Below are positions 12,720 to 20,949 of a stretch of DNA of 22,741 bases, one piece after another. Numbering within the stretch: position 1 is the first letter of the stretch; each line of letters opens with the position of its first letter. The stretch covers positions 1 through 22,741 of the IMG/VR virus record IMGVR_UViG_3300047564_000153, one strand, 5' to 3'. The notes beneath the pieces are model-generated. The model was given only the letters and a program-made list of their open reading frames with translations, was not told the DNA's origin and did no database searches. A program made the translations under genes and the position numbers. The DNA comes from a virus.

Positions 12720-13027
12720 TGGCTAGACAGTCAGCGTTAAGAGATGATGGTAGTACTGCACTATGGAGACGGATACGTCAGCGCGTACTGACAAGAGATC
12801 AACATACTTGTCAGCGATGTGGATTAGAAGCAACGCATGTAGATCACATCATACCTAGACGACTGGGTGGTGATGATGGCATGGATAACCTGCAAGCATT
12901 ATGCAAACAATGCAATTTAAGTAAGGGGGGTGGTTTTTTTGAAATCAAAACGACACCCATGACCCCCCTTGGATCTTTTGCCCCCAAAAACGGCTCAATA
13001 AGCCACTATCAGGAGAGTACTGACTAA
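12719..13027 (+). CDS. HNH endonuclease (packaging-associated)
   Basis: The 102-residue protein contains a complete HNH site: CQRCG (Cys31, Cys34), HVDHIIPRRLGG (Asp42, His43), DNLQALCKQCN (Asn57, Cys62, Cys65) and SKGG. In HK97-like phages, an HNH protein encoded next to the large terminase is required for DNA cutting at packaging, and that arrangement is seen here. No recognisable small terminase lies nearby, so the HNH protein or a diverged neighbour may stand in. After the domain (residues 70-102) the sequence is low in conservation and carries runs of G and T in the DNA. Confidence 0.88.
   Translation: MARQSALRDDGSTALWRRIRQRVLTRDQHTCQRCGLEATHVDHIIPRRLGGDDGMDNLQALCKQCNLSKGGGFFEIKTTPMTPLGSFAPKNGSISHYQESTD
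12923..12970 (+). repeat. Inverted repeat of homopolymer runs in the HNH 3' end
   Basis: AAGGGGGGT (12923-12931) and its exact complement ACCCCCCTT (12962-12970) flank a 30-base loop that includes T7 (12934-12940). It lies in the poorly conserved tail of the HNH gene, just before the terminase. It may be a packaging or transcription signal; homopolymers are also sites of sequencing error. Confidence 0.55.
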
Positions 13028-13029
13028 CT

Positions 13030-14508
13030 ATGACTCAAAACCCTCAAACAGGCTTAGAACAGCCTCCTACGGCTTACCTAGGGGCGACAGAACCCCGTAT
13101 TAGGTCAAAACCAGTCGATTTACCTTCTAAAGGTCAAGAAATGATCGACTTTGTAGAGAAATTGATTGATCCAGTCACAGGTCAGCCCTTCAAACTGCTA
13201 CCTTGGCAGAAACTTTTGGCTATGGAAATGCATCGAGTCAAGCCTGATGGACGCTGGTATCACAATGAAATTGGGGTGATTATCGCTCGTCAGAATGGTA
13301 AATCTACCTTCATGCAGCTTCGAATCTTGGCTGGAATGTTCCTTTGGGGTGAGCGTTTACAAGTTCACACAGCCCACAAACTCACAACATCATCTGAAAT
13401 CTTTTGGAAGATTGACGAAATCATTCAAGCCAATGAACAACTTGTGACTCGGTTTGTTAAAAAGTATGAAACCAAGGGAAGCCAAGAGATTAAACTCAAT
13501 GATGGCACTCGATATCTGGTCAGAGCCAACAACTCAGCTGCTCGCGGTATTGCAGCGCCTGACGTAATCCATCTGGACGAAGTACGTGAATACAAAGATG
13601 ACGAAGTTTGGGCATCGCTTCGCTTTACTCAGATGGCAAGCAAGAATCCGCAAGCGATTATGTATTCCAATGCTGGAGATCAGCACTCAGTAATCTTGAA
13701 TCGCATGAGAGAGCGAGGACTTGCAGCAGCTGCGGGTTCAGATGATCCGATTGGTTGGTTTGAGTGGAGCGCTGAGCCAGGTTGCCCAATCGATGACATG
13801 AAAGGTTGGCAGCAAGCCAATCCGTCACTCGGATACACAATTCACATCGACAATCTCAAATCTGCCATGTCAGATGATGAGTCTATTATTCGCACAGAGT
13901 TATTGTGCCAATGGGTGAGCCAGATTAACCCAGCCATCAATCCGTCAAGTTGGACAGAGTGCGCGTCTGAGGGTACGCTCGCTCTGGATCGGGAGCAACC
14001 AACTTGGATGGCTATTGATCTATCACCAGATCGAAAAGCAGCCGCGTTAGTGGCAGCGCAGAGGCTTGATGGGGACAAGTTTTGCGTTGTGTTATTGGAA
14101 ACGTATTCGAATCCAGTAAACATTGACGATAAAGACCTGGCTAACAGCATCGCAGTATGGGCGCGTAAGTACTCAGTCGAAACTGTTGCCTATTCTCGTC
14201 AAACCGCTGGCGCGGTTGCTTTTCGGTTGGCTCCAGCAGGAATACCGACGACTCCTATCGACGGCGCTATTTATGGGCAAGCCTGCGATGAAATGTTGTC
14301 GGCAATTACCTCCCAGCGCCTAGTTCATGGCAATCAAGTCGAGTTAAATAAGCAAGTCCTATCCGCAGTCAAACTTCCATTTAAGGATGGTGGCTGGTAC
14401 TTAGGGCGCAAAGCCTCAGCTGCGACAATCTGCGCGACTGTTGGCATGGCGATGGTGTCTCACTTTGCGACACGTCCAGACTCAGAAGTGGATATCGTGT
14501 TGGGTTGA
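13030..14508 (+). CDS. Terminase large subunit
   Basis: The 492-residue packaging motor has the ATPase motifs: IIARQNGKS (Walker A, residues 84-92), VIHLDEVRE (Walker B and catalytic Glu, 179-187) and MYSNAG (coupling motif, 211-216). The C-terminal RNase H-like nuclease begins at WMAIDLSPDRKAA with Asp330. At the place where relatives usually have a second Asp (VAYDxxTAG), this protein reads VAYSRQTAG (Ser389). The length is normal for the small-phage terminase family. An AGGAGA lies about 14 bases before the ATG, a long spacing, so expression may be modest. The gene follows the HNH gene by two bases. Confidence 0.95.
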   Translation: MTQNPQTGLEQPPTAYLGATEPRIRSKPVDLPSKGQEMIDFVEKLIDPVTGQPFKLLPWQKLLAMEMHRVKPDGRWYHNEIGVIIARQNGKSTFMQLRILAGMFLWGERLQVHTAHKLTTSSEIFWKIDEIIQANEQLVTRFVKKYETKGSQEIKLNDGTRYLVRANNSAARGIAAPDVIHLDEVREYKDDEVWASLRFTQMASKNPQAIMYSNAGDQHSVILNRMRERGLAAAAGSDDPIGWFEWSAEPGCPIDDMKGWQQANPSLGYTIHIDNLKSAMSDDESIIRTELLCQWVSQINPAINPSSWTECASEGTLALDREQPTWMAIDLSPDRKAAALVAAQRLDGDKFCVVLLETYSNPVNIDDKDLANSIAVWARKYSVETVAYSRQTAGAVAFRLAPAGIPTTPIDGAIYGQACDEMLSAITSQRLVHGNQVELNKQVLSAVKLPFKDGGWYLGRKASAATICATVGMAMVSHFATRPDSEVDIVLG

Positions 14509-14511
14509 TTA

Positions 14512-14520
14512 TGCTATAAT
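14512..14520 (+). promoter_or_regulatory. Extended -10 promoter (TGCTATAAT) for portal and structural genes
   Basis: The sequence is a perfect extended -10 element, TGC followed by consensus TATAAT (14515-14520). I see no good -35 box at normal spacing, which extended -10 promoters do not need. The predicted start of transcription is about 14527-14530, at the second portal ATG, so the message would have almost no leader. This is the strongest promoter I could find in the genome unit. Confidence 0.65.
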
Positions 14521-14529
14521 TTTATGCTA

Positions 14530-15624
14530 ATGGCACTCAGAGATTTCTTCGCAAAGGCTCCTGAACCCGTAGGACTTACGGTTGATGCAGCTGCGACTCC
14601 AGCACCTTTTAATAACTCAATTCAGAGTTTATTTTATCCTTTAGCAACTGCTAATCGTCAGCAAGCAATGGCAGTTCCTACAATAGCAAGAGCGCGCAAT
14701 ATCATCTGCTCGACTGTTGCATCGTTGCCATTAGAGCAACGCATCAAATCTTCCGGGGTACGAGTTGAACCCAATCGCGTAATTAACCAACCTGATTCAC
14801 GCGTCCCTGGATCATCTATCTACGCTTTTATTGCTGAGGATTTGTTATTCCATGGCGTGGCGTATGGACAAGTACTAGCAATGTATGCAGATGGACGCAT
14901 CCAAGAATGGACACGCGTTTCACCTGATCGAGTTACATATACAACAAACTCAAGCAACACAGAGATCATCGGTTACTCAGTTGATGGTACTGCGGTTCCT
15001 TCAATGGGTATTCGCAGTTTGGTTGTATTCAATGGACTTGATGAAGGATTCTTATCGCGCGCAGGTCGCACAATTCGTGCAGCTGTTGCACTAGAGAACG
15101 CATCAGAAGCATTTGCTAAAGAGCCAGTACCAATGATGGTTCTAAAGTCAAACGGCACAAATCTTACTAGCGAGCGTATTGGCAAACTGCTTGAAGCCTG
15201 GCGCGTTGCCCGCACAACTCGGAGTACAGCATTTCTTAATGCCGATGTTGAATTGCAGGCAATGGGAATTGATCCAAACAAACTGCAACTCAATGAAGCG
15301 CGTCAGTACGTTGCTTTAGAGTTATGTCGCGCAGCAGGATTGCCTGCATACTTTGCAAACGCTGAAGCAACTTCAATGACTTACTCAAACGCAATCTCAG
15401 AGCGCAGATCACTCGTTGATTTCTCTTTGCGTCCTATCTTGACAGCAATCGAACAGCGTTTATCTATGGCTGACTTTGTTGGACAAGGCAATGACGTGCG
15501 TTATGCACTTGATGATTTCTTGCGCGGTAATCCTTTGGAGCGCGCGCAGGTTTACGACATCCTTAACCGAATTGGCGCTATGAGCGTTGATGAAATCAGA
15601 CAACAGGAGGACTTGTTATCATGA
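14530..15624 (+). CDS. Portal protein
   Basis: The 364-residue protein is a small HK97-type portal: an N-terminal arm (MALRDFFAKAP), the clip/wing region with TIARARNIICSTVASLPLEQ, DLLFHGVAYGQVLAMYADGR, SPDRVTY, then ELCRAAGLPAYFANAEATSM and LDDFLRGNPLERAQVY near the end. Twelve copies would form the packaging and head-tail channel. I start at ATG 14530; ATG 14524 is also in frame but lies inside the predicted promoter spacer, only 3 bases after the -10 box. There is no Shine-Dalgarno sequence, so leaderless translation is likely. The stop overlaps the protease-capsid start (ATGA), and AGGAGG at 15605-15610 serves that gene. Confidence 0.92.
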   Translation: MALRDFFAKAPEPVGLTVDAAATPAPFNNSIQSLFYPLATANRQQAMAVPTIARARNIICSTVASLPLEQRIKSSGVRVEPNRVINQPDSRVPGSSIYAFIAEDLLFHGVAYGQVLAMYADGRIQEWTRVSPDRVTYTTNSSNTEIIGYSVDGTAVPSMGIRSLVVFNGLDEGFLSRAGRTIRAAVALENASEAFAKEPVPMMVLKSNGTNLTSERIGKLLEAWRVARTTRSTAFLNADVELQAMGIDPNKLQLNEARQYVALELCRAAGLPAYFANAEATSMTYSNAISERRSLVDFSLRPILTAIEQRLSMADFVGQGNDVRYALDDFLRGNPLERAQVYDILNRIGAMSVDEIRQQEDLLS

Positions 15625-17183
15625 AAATAACAATGCCAGTAACAATCACGGCAAGTGATGCAGAGTCACGTATCATCGCTGGTCGCATCGTTCAATGGGA
15701 TTCAGTAGGCAATACATCTGCTGGTCAAACAGTATTTTTGCCAAACTCAATTACTTTTAACAAAAATACCAAACTAGTTTTAGAGCATGAAATGACAAAG
15801 CCAATCGGCAAGTTGATGGAATGGTCACAGGATGAAACAGGTATTACTGCTTCATTTAAGATTGCCAAGACAACTGCTGGCAATGACGCGCTTGAAGAAG
15901 CAGCGACTGGATTGCGTAGCGATTTTAGTGTGGGTGTGAAAGTAAACGCTTGGGATAACAAGGATGGCGTTATGGCTATCAGCGCATCACAACTAATCGA
16001 AGTTTCACTCGTTACTGAGGGAGCAATCCCAGGTGCGGAAGTGGAAAAGGTTGCAGCAACCGAAACACAAGGAACAGCTGCATCCGAATCAACCCAGGAA
16101 CCTCAGATCGAGGAACCTAAGACCGAAGGAGATGACCTAGTGTCAGAAACCGTTTCAGAAGCAGTATCAACCGAGACGGTTGAAGCTGCAAAGTCAGAAG
16201 TAACAGCTGCGACAACACGTCCAGTCTTTTACACAAATCCTCGCGTAAACCTAGATGTTACAGCAGGACAATACGCAATGGCACAGATCCAAGCAACACG
16301 CGGTGATGCAGATGCTCGCGATCTAGTTGCAGCACTACAAGTTGCAACAGTTGCTGAAAACACAGGTATGGTTCCACCTAACTACCTAAAGGATGTTATC
16401 GGCATCATCGATAACTCACGTCCGTTTATCGATAGCATCGAGACAGCTGCACTTCCTGTTTCTGGAATGAAGGTTTTCACTCCAAAATTGGGAACCAAGG
16501 CAACAGTTGCAGTAACAGCAGAGGGCGCAGAGTTCTCATCAACAGACACAACAGTAACCTTCCAGGAGGACACAGTTGTTAAGTTCGCAGGCGCAGGCAT
16601 CCTTGATGTCGAGTTGCTTGACCGTTCAGACCCAGGATTCCTAGATCTATATCTACGCGAGTTGGCTGAATCATACGCAATCAAGACAGATGCATATGCA
16701 GCTCAGATTGCAGCACAGAACGCAACACAGTCATCAGCAGCAACAATCTACGCAGCTATTGCTAAGGGTATTGCTGATTCATTTGGCGTAATGCGCTCAA
16801 CACCAAACCGCCTACTTGTTGCTAACACAGGTGGCGAGGATGGTATCGATTTCGCTGGTTTGCTTGGCGCAGTAGATGGATCAAGTCGTCCCCTATACGC
16901 AGCAGCAGCACCATCAAATGCTAACGGTCTTGTAACACAAGGATCGACATCAGGCACAATCGCAGGTCTAGGACTTGTTGTTGATGCTAACTACACAGGC
17001 GACGATGCAGGCGCAAAGCATGCACTTGTTTACCCATCAAACGCAATGCGTTTCCATGAGAGCAACCGCATCGAACTACGTGCAAACGTAGTTGCTAACG
17101 GTCAGGTTGAAATCGGTCTATACGGATATGTTTGCGTAGTAAACCGTTACCCAGCAGCGTTCCGTAAGTTGAACGTAGCCTAA
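15621..17183 (+). CDS. Prohead protease-major capsid protein fusion, allele B
   Basis: This is the same 520-residue fusion as at 66-1628, with the protease triad candidates His56, Ser103 and Glu127 unchanged. It differs from allele A at 26 residues, including Q152T, M159Q in the linker, F218Y, a VIN-to-ILD change at 327-329, and a cluster at 415-422. Residues 1-151 and 227-326 are identical despite many silent base changes, which shows both alleles are under purifying selection and functional. The intact upstream portal and ribosome binding site make this the copy in complete gene context. Confidence 0.92.
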   Translation: MKITMPVTITASDAESRIIAGRIVQWDSVGNTSAGQTVFLPNSITFNKNTKLVLEHEMTKPIGKLMEWSQDETGITASFKIAKTTAGNDALEEAATGLRSDFSVGVKVNAWDNKDGVMAISASQLIEVSLVTEGAIPGAEVEKVAATETQGTAASESTQEPQIEEPKTEGDDLVSETVSEAVSTETVEAAKSEVTAATTRPVFYTNPRVNLDVTAGQYAMAQIQATRGDADARDLVAALQVATVAENTGMVPPNYLKDVIGIIDNSRPFIDSIETAALPVSGMKVFTPKLGTKATVAVTAEGAEFSSTDTTVTFQEDTVVKFAGAGILDVELLDRSDPGFLDLYLRELAESYAIKTDAYAAQIAAQNATQSSAATIYAAIAKGIADSFGVMRSTPNRLLVANTGGEDGIDFAGLLGAVDGSSRPLYAAAAPSNANGLVTQGSTSGTIAGLGLVVDANYTGDDAGAKHALVYPSNAMRFHESNRIELRANVVANGQVEIGLYGYVCVVNRYPAAFRKLNVA

Positions 17184-17195
17184 TCACTTAATCAT

Positions 17196-17225
17196 GCCGG
17201 GGGGGTTGCTCCCGATCTCCCCGGC
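17196..17225 (+). promoter_or_regulatory. GC-rich stem-loop after capsid gene (second copy)
   Basis: Identical to 1641-1670: GCCGGGG and CCCCGGC stem ends with an inner GGG/CCC pair. It begins about 64 bases after the last difference between the two capsid alleles. Confidence 0.5.
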
Positions 17226-17245
17226 AGTAGTTTAGAGAGGACGAA

Positions 17246-17815
17246 ATGCCAAGTATCATCACAGCAACACAGTTGAGAACCGTGCTTGGTGTTTCGTCTG
17301 CTCTTTACAATGATGCATATCTTGATGACATCATCGATACATCTGAGGCAGTTATCTTGCCTTTACTTACAACTTTTGCATCACCAATCGCCAAGGTTTC
17401 GCTGACTAACAATGTCGCAACCTTTGAGACAGTAGGCATCCATGAGTTTACCGAGGGACAATCAGTTGTCATCGCTGGATGCGGATCACCATTTAACGGC
17501 ACTCGAACAATCAATGATGATGTCGATGCATACACATTTACAGCAAACATCACTAATGCCGATATCACAGAACGCAACGTCATCCCTAGCGGATCCGCAA
17601 CACTTACAGGCGCTGCTACATATGTCGGCGTTGCTGCGGTCGAGTCCGCAATCATCGTAGTTTCAGTTGAAGTATTTCAATCTCGTACTGCACCAGGAGG
17701 ACAAATTGAAGGCGTGGATTTTGCTCCTAGCCCTTACCGCATGGGGCGCAGCTTGTTTAACCGCGTTGTCGGACTTCTGGGTTCGTATATTGATGTAGAA
17801 ACGATGGCTCAATAA
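17246..17815 (+). CDS. Head-tail connector (second copy)
   Basis: Identical to the 189-residue adaptor at 1691-2260: helical ends for portal binding and a beta-rich insert at about residues 48-122. The ribosome binding site and the TAATG junction with the tail terminator are also unchanged. Confidence 0.7.
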   Translation: MPSIITATQLRTVLGVSSALYNDAYLDDIIDTSEAVILPLLTTFASPIAKVSLTNNVATFETVGIHEFTEGQSVVIAGCGSPFNGTRTINDDVDAYTFTANITNADITERNVIPSGSATLTGAATYVGVAAVESAIIVVSVEVFQSRTAPGGQIEGVDFAPSPYRMGRSLFNRVVGLLGSYIDVETMAQ

Positions 17816-18201
17816 TGCCATCAACAATTCTCTCGGCTGTTCGTACTCCTCTTGCCACAGCACTATCTGGAGTTTCAGCAAACGTATTTAGTTACGTTCC
17901 TGAGTCTATTCCAGCACCTGCTGTTGTTGTCGTTCCGGACTCTCCATACTTGGAGTTTGACACCATCGGCAAGAGCACCTTTCGATGCAAGATCAATATG
18001 ACGATAACTTGTTGCGTTGCTTACAACAGCAATCCAGCATCGCTTGATAATATCGAGCAACTCATAACAAGTGTTGTGGCGGTTATACCTGCTGGATACG
18101 AAGTCCAGGCGGTTGATCGACCAACAGTTACGACAGTAGGCGCTGGCACTTTGCTGGTCGCAGATATACGCGTTGCCACTTGGTACACGCAGACAACATA
18201 A
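17815..18201 (+). CDS. Probable tail terminator protein (second copy)
   Basis: Identical to the 128-residue protein at 2260-2646, placed between connector and tail tube. The assignment rests on pattern and position as described for the first copy. Confidence 0.6.
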   Translation: MPSTILSAVRTPLATALSGVSANVFSYVPESIPAPAVVVVPDSPYLEFDTIGKSTFRCKINMTITCCVAYNSNPASLDNIEQLITSVVAVIPAGYEVQAVDRPTVTTVGAGTLLVADIRVATWYTQTT

Positions 18202-18213
18202 GGAGAACCAATA

Positions 18214-18615
18214 ATGCCAACAACAGTCATTACGGGTCGCGACCTAGTACTCACAATCGCAACGGTTAATTACGATGCGCAGACAACTAGCGTCACACTC
18301 ACAAACACACCAGTCATCGATGTTTATCAGACACTCGACGGCAAGGCTTACAAGCACACAGACGATCAATGGGCACTCAATATTGAGTTACTTGCCGACT
18401 GGGGAGCAACAGGCTCACTATTCGAAGCAATGTGGACTGCATGTGAAACAGCACCAAATACAACTCTTGCAGTTTCATTAACAGCTGCTACAGGCGCAGT
18501 ATTCGCTTGTAACGTGTTGCCAGTATTCCCATCAGCTGGAGGCGCAGCACCAGGAGCACAGACTGACTCATGGGCTTTGACAGTGGTCGGAACACCAACC
18601 GAAACATTCAGCTAA
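18214..18615 (+). CDS. Major tail (tube) protein (second copy)
   Basis: Identical to the 133-residue tube protein at 2659-3060, with the same strong AAGGAG ribosome binding site. Confidence 0.7.
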   Translation: MPTTVITGRDLVLTIATVNYDAQTTSVTLTNTPVIDVYQTLDGKAYKHTDDQWALNIELLADWGATGSLFEAMWTACETAPNTTLAVSLTAATGAVFACNVLPVFPSAGGAAPGAQTDSWALTVVGTPTETFS

Positions 18616-18637
18616 AATCTAACAAACGGGAGCAAAG

Positions 18638-18916
18638 ATGAAAAAAGAAATCACAATTACATACGGGTCTGGGGATCAGGCGACTTACATCGCCTATCCG
18701 CCTGACTTTGCTAAATGGGAAATGGCTAACAAGAAGTCCATTGTTGAGTTCTCAGGAATGTATGATCTGCTGTTTGTTGCACATAGCGCTATGAAGCGCG
18801 AAGCTGCTGGCAAGCCAGTCAAGGCTCTTGATATCTGGATGGAATCTATTGTTGATATTGAAGTAGGCATCGATAACCCAAAAGCCATGGACGAGGAAGT
18901 ATCAGCCGACTCTTAA
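18638..18916 (+). CDS. Tail assembly chaperone, short form (second copy)
   Basis: Identical to the 92-residue zero-frame product at 3083-3361, with the slippery heptamer conserved at codons 80-82. Confidence 0.8.
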   Translation: MKKEITITYGSGDQATYIAYPPDFAKWEMANKKSIVEFSGMYDLLFVAHSAMKREAAGKPVKALDIWMESIVDIEVGIDNPKAMDEEVSADS

Positions 18917-19017
18917 TTGAGTTGGCAATAGCAACTCAGATCCCAATGAGCGAGTGGACATCCGCCGAGGATATCCTAACGGCAATAGAGATTCTGGAGG
19001 AGCGCAATGGCAGATGA
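18638..19017 (+). CDS. Tail assembly chaperone, -1 frameshift form (second copy)
   Basis: Identical to the 126-residue frameshift product at 3083-3462. Slippage at CCCAAAA (18877-18883) re-enters at 18883 and ends at TGA 19015-19017. Confidence 0.8.
18877..18883 (+). promoter_or_regulatory. -1 frameshift slippery site CCCAAAA (second copy)
   Basis: Same heptamer and phase as at 3322-3328. Confidence 0.75.
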
Positions 19018-19468
19018 TCCAATCACCTATGATAAACAACAGTTGCGCGGAATCATCAAGGCATTTAAGGCAATGGATGATGAAGCAGTTGAAGCTGCTA
19101 AAAAAGAATCTTCTGCACTTGCTAAATTCGCTTCTGATAAAATTAAGACGGCAGCTGCGTCTCGTACCGTTGCAGGTACGGTTGCGCGTGGTATTGCTGA
19201 GGGAGTTTCGATAAGCAAGTCAAGTAAGGTCGGTGAGTTTTCTTACGGCTTTGCTCGTCAGAAGTTTAGCGGTGGTGGTTCAACCTTGGATCTGCTTTAC
19301 GGTATGGAATTCGGTTCCAATCGTTTCAAGCAGTTCCCAAATCGAACACCTAGCAAGGGTAGAGGCAATGAAGGTTATTTCATCTATCCGACTTTGCGCG
19401 CGATTCAACCTGAATTGATTAAGCAATGGGAAGAAGCATTTGATCGCATCTTGAAGGAGTGGGACTAA
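19007..19468 (+). CDS. HK97 gp10-like morphogenesis protein (second copy)
   Basis: Identical to the 153-residue protein at 3452-3913, again between the chaperone and the tape measure and overlapping both. Confidence 0.55.
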   Translation: MADDPITYDKQQLRGIIKAFKAMDDEAVEAAKKESSALAKFASDKIKTAAASRTVAGTVARGIAEGVSISKSSKVGEFSYGFARQKFSGGGSTLDLLYGMEFGSNRFKQFPNRTPSKGRGNEGYFIYPTLRAIQPELIKQWEEAFDRILKEWD

Positions 19469-20949
19469 TGGCAGGAAATAGAACGCTTAAACTTTCGATT
19501 CTTGCTGATGTCGATAACCTCAAGAAAAACCTGAGTCAGAGTACAGACGACGTTCAAGGTTTTGGAAACAAGATTGATGGATTCGCTGGTAAGGCAAAAG
19601 CTGCATTCGCTGTTGCTGGAGTAGCAGCTGCTGCTTATGCTGGAAAATTGCTAGTTGATGGTGTCAAGGCTGCCATCGAGGATGAGCAAGCACAGATACG
19701 CCTTGCCAACGCTTTAAGAAACACAGTCGGCGCAACGGATGATGCTATTGCCTCAGCTGAGGATTGGATTCTTAAGCAAGCCTTGGCAACTGGTGTTTCT
19801 GATGACGAATTAAGACCAGCCCTCGAAAGACTGACTCGATCCACAAAAGACATCGAGGAAGCACAAAAACTTACTAACCTTGCCCTGGATATTGCAGCTG
19901 CAAAAAATATCTCAGTCGAAACTGCTGCTAACGCATTAGCAAAAGCCAACGACGGGCAGACAGGCGCACTCAAGAAACTTGGCATAACTCTCGGAGACAA
20001 TGCCAACAATCTTGCCGAATACAACAAAGTCCAAAAGCAACTGGCTAAGGCTCAGGATGAAGCCAATTTTGCTTTAGAAAATTACGGTCCAAAATCAAAA
20101 GAATATATCAAGGCTTCTGCAAAAGTCACAGAAGCGCAGGAGAAAGTAAACTTTGTTGCACAGTCAGGCATCGATGTTTTTGGTGAGTTAGGCAAAGAAT
20201 TCGCAGGAGCAGCTGCTGAATCAGCCAACACCTTCCAAGGCAAAATGGATCGCTTGAAAATTGCATTTGATGAAACCAAAGAAACCGTCGGTGCATTTGT
20301 ATTAGATGCGATCACGCCATTGCTCGGATTTGTTGTGGACAAAATTGTCCCAGCCGTTGAATCATTTATCGGTGCCATGGGCGGTAAAGAGGGACTTGGC
20401 GAGGCTTTCAAAGGTGTTTCAGATTTTGCTAAAAAGATATTTACGCCTGTCATTGAAGCAATGAAAGATGCATTTGATAAAATCAAAAAGGTTGTTATGG
20501 ATAACAAAGATGAATTTGAGGCTTTGTTTAAGTTCTTGAAAACCTTTGTTGCACCATTTTTGGGATTGGTTTTGAAGTTAGCCATTCAACAAATTGGCGA
20601 CACAATTTCATTCGTGGTGGGTGCAATCGGAAAATTAATTACGGGATTTGAAAAAATCATTTCCTTGGGAGGCAAAGTCAAAGACTTGCTTGGCAAGATT
20701 CCGGGGCTTGGTTTTCTCAATGGCAACTCAGCGCCTCAAAATACTGGCAGTTTGTTTGTACCAGGTAGCAGTCCAAACATTGCTCCTAACGGGCGCATGA
20801 ATGGCGGGGCAACGGTGAACATCAATGTTTCAGGTGCAATCGATCCTATTAGTACTGCTCGACAGATTGCTCAGATTCTTAACACAGAGGCAACGCTCAG
20901 CGGAACATTTAGCAACCTTGGCGGATCTAGATTGGTTTCTAGCGTATGA
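19468..20949 (+). CDS. Tail tape measure protein (second copy)
   Basis: Identical to the 493-residue tape measure at 3913-5394. The chosen ATG again overlaps the previous stop with AAGGAG eight bases upstream. Confidence 0.9.
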   Translation: MAGNRTLKLSILADVDNLKKNLSQSTDDVQGFGNKIDGFAGKAKAAFAVAGVAAAAYAGKLLVDGVKAAIEDEQAQIRLANALRNTVGATDDAIASAEDWILKQALATGVSDDELRPALERLTRSTKDIEEAQKLTNLALDIAAAKNISVETAANALAKANDGQTGALKKLGITLGDNANNLAEYNKVQKQLAKAQDEANFALENYGPKSKEYIKASAKVTEAQEKVNFVAQSGIDVFGELGKEFAGAAAESANTFQGKMDRLKIAFDETKETVGAFVLDAITPLLGFVVDKIVPAVESFIGAMGGKEGLGEAFKGVSDFAKKIFTPVIEAMKDAFDKIKKVVMDNKDEFEALFKFLKTFVAPFLGLVLKLAIQQIGDTISFVVGAIGKLITGFEKIISLGGKVKDLLGKIPGLGFLNGNSAPQNTGSLFVPGSSPNIAPNGRMNGGATVNINVSGAIDPISTARQIAQILNTEATLSGTFSNLGGSRLVSSV

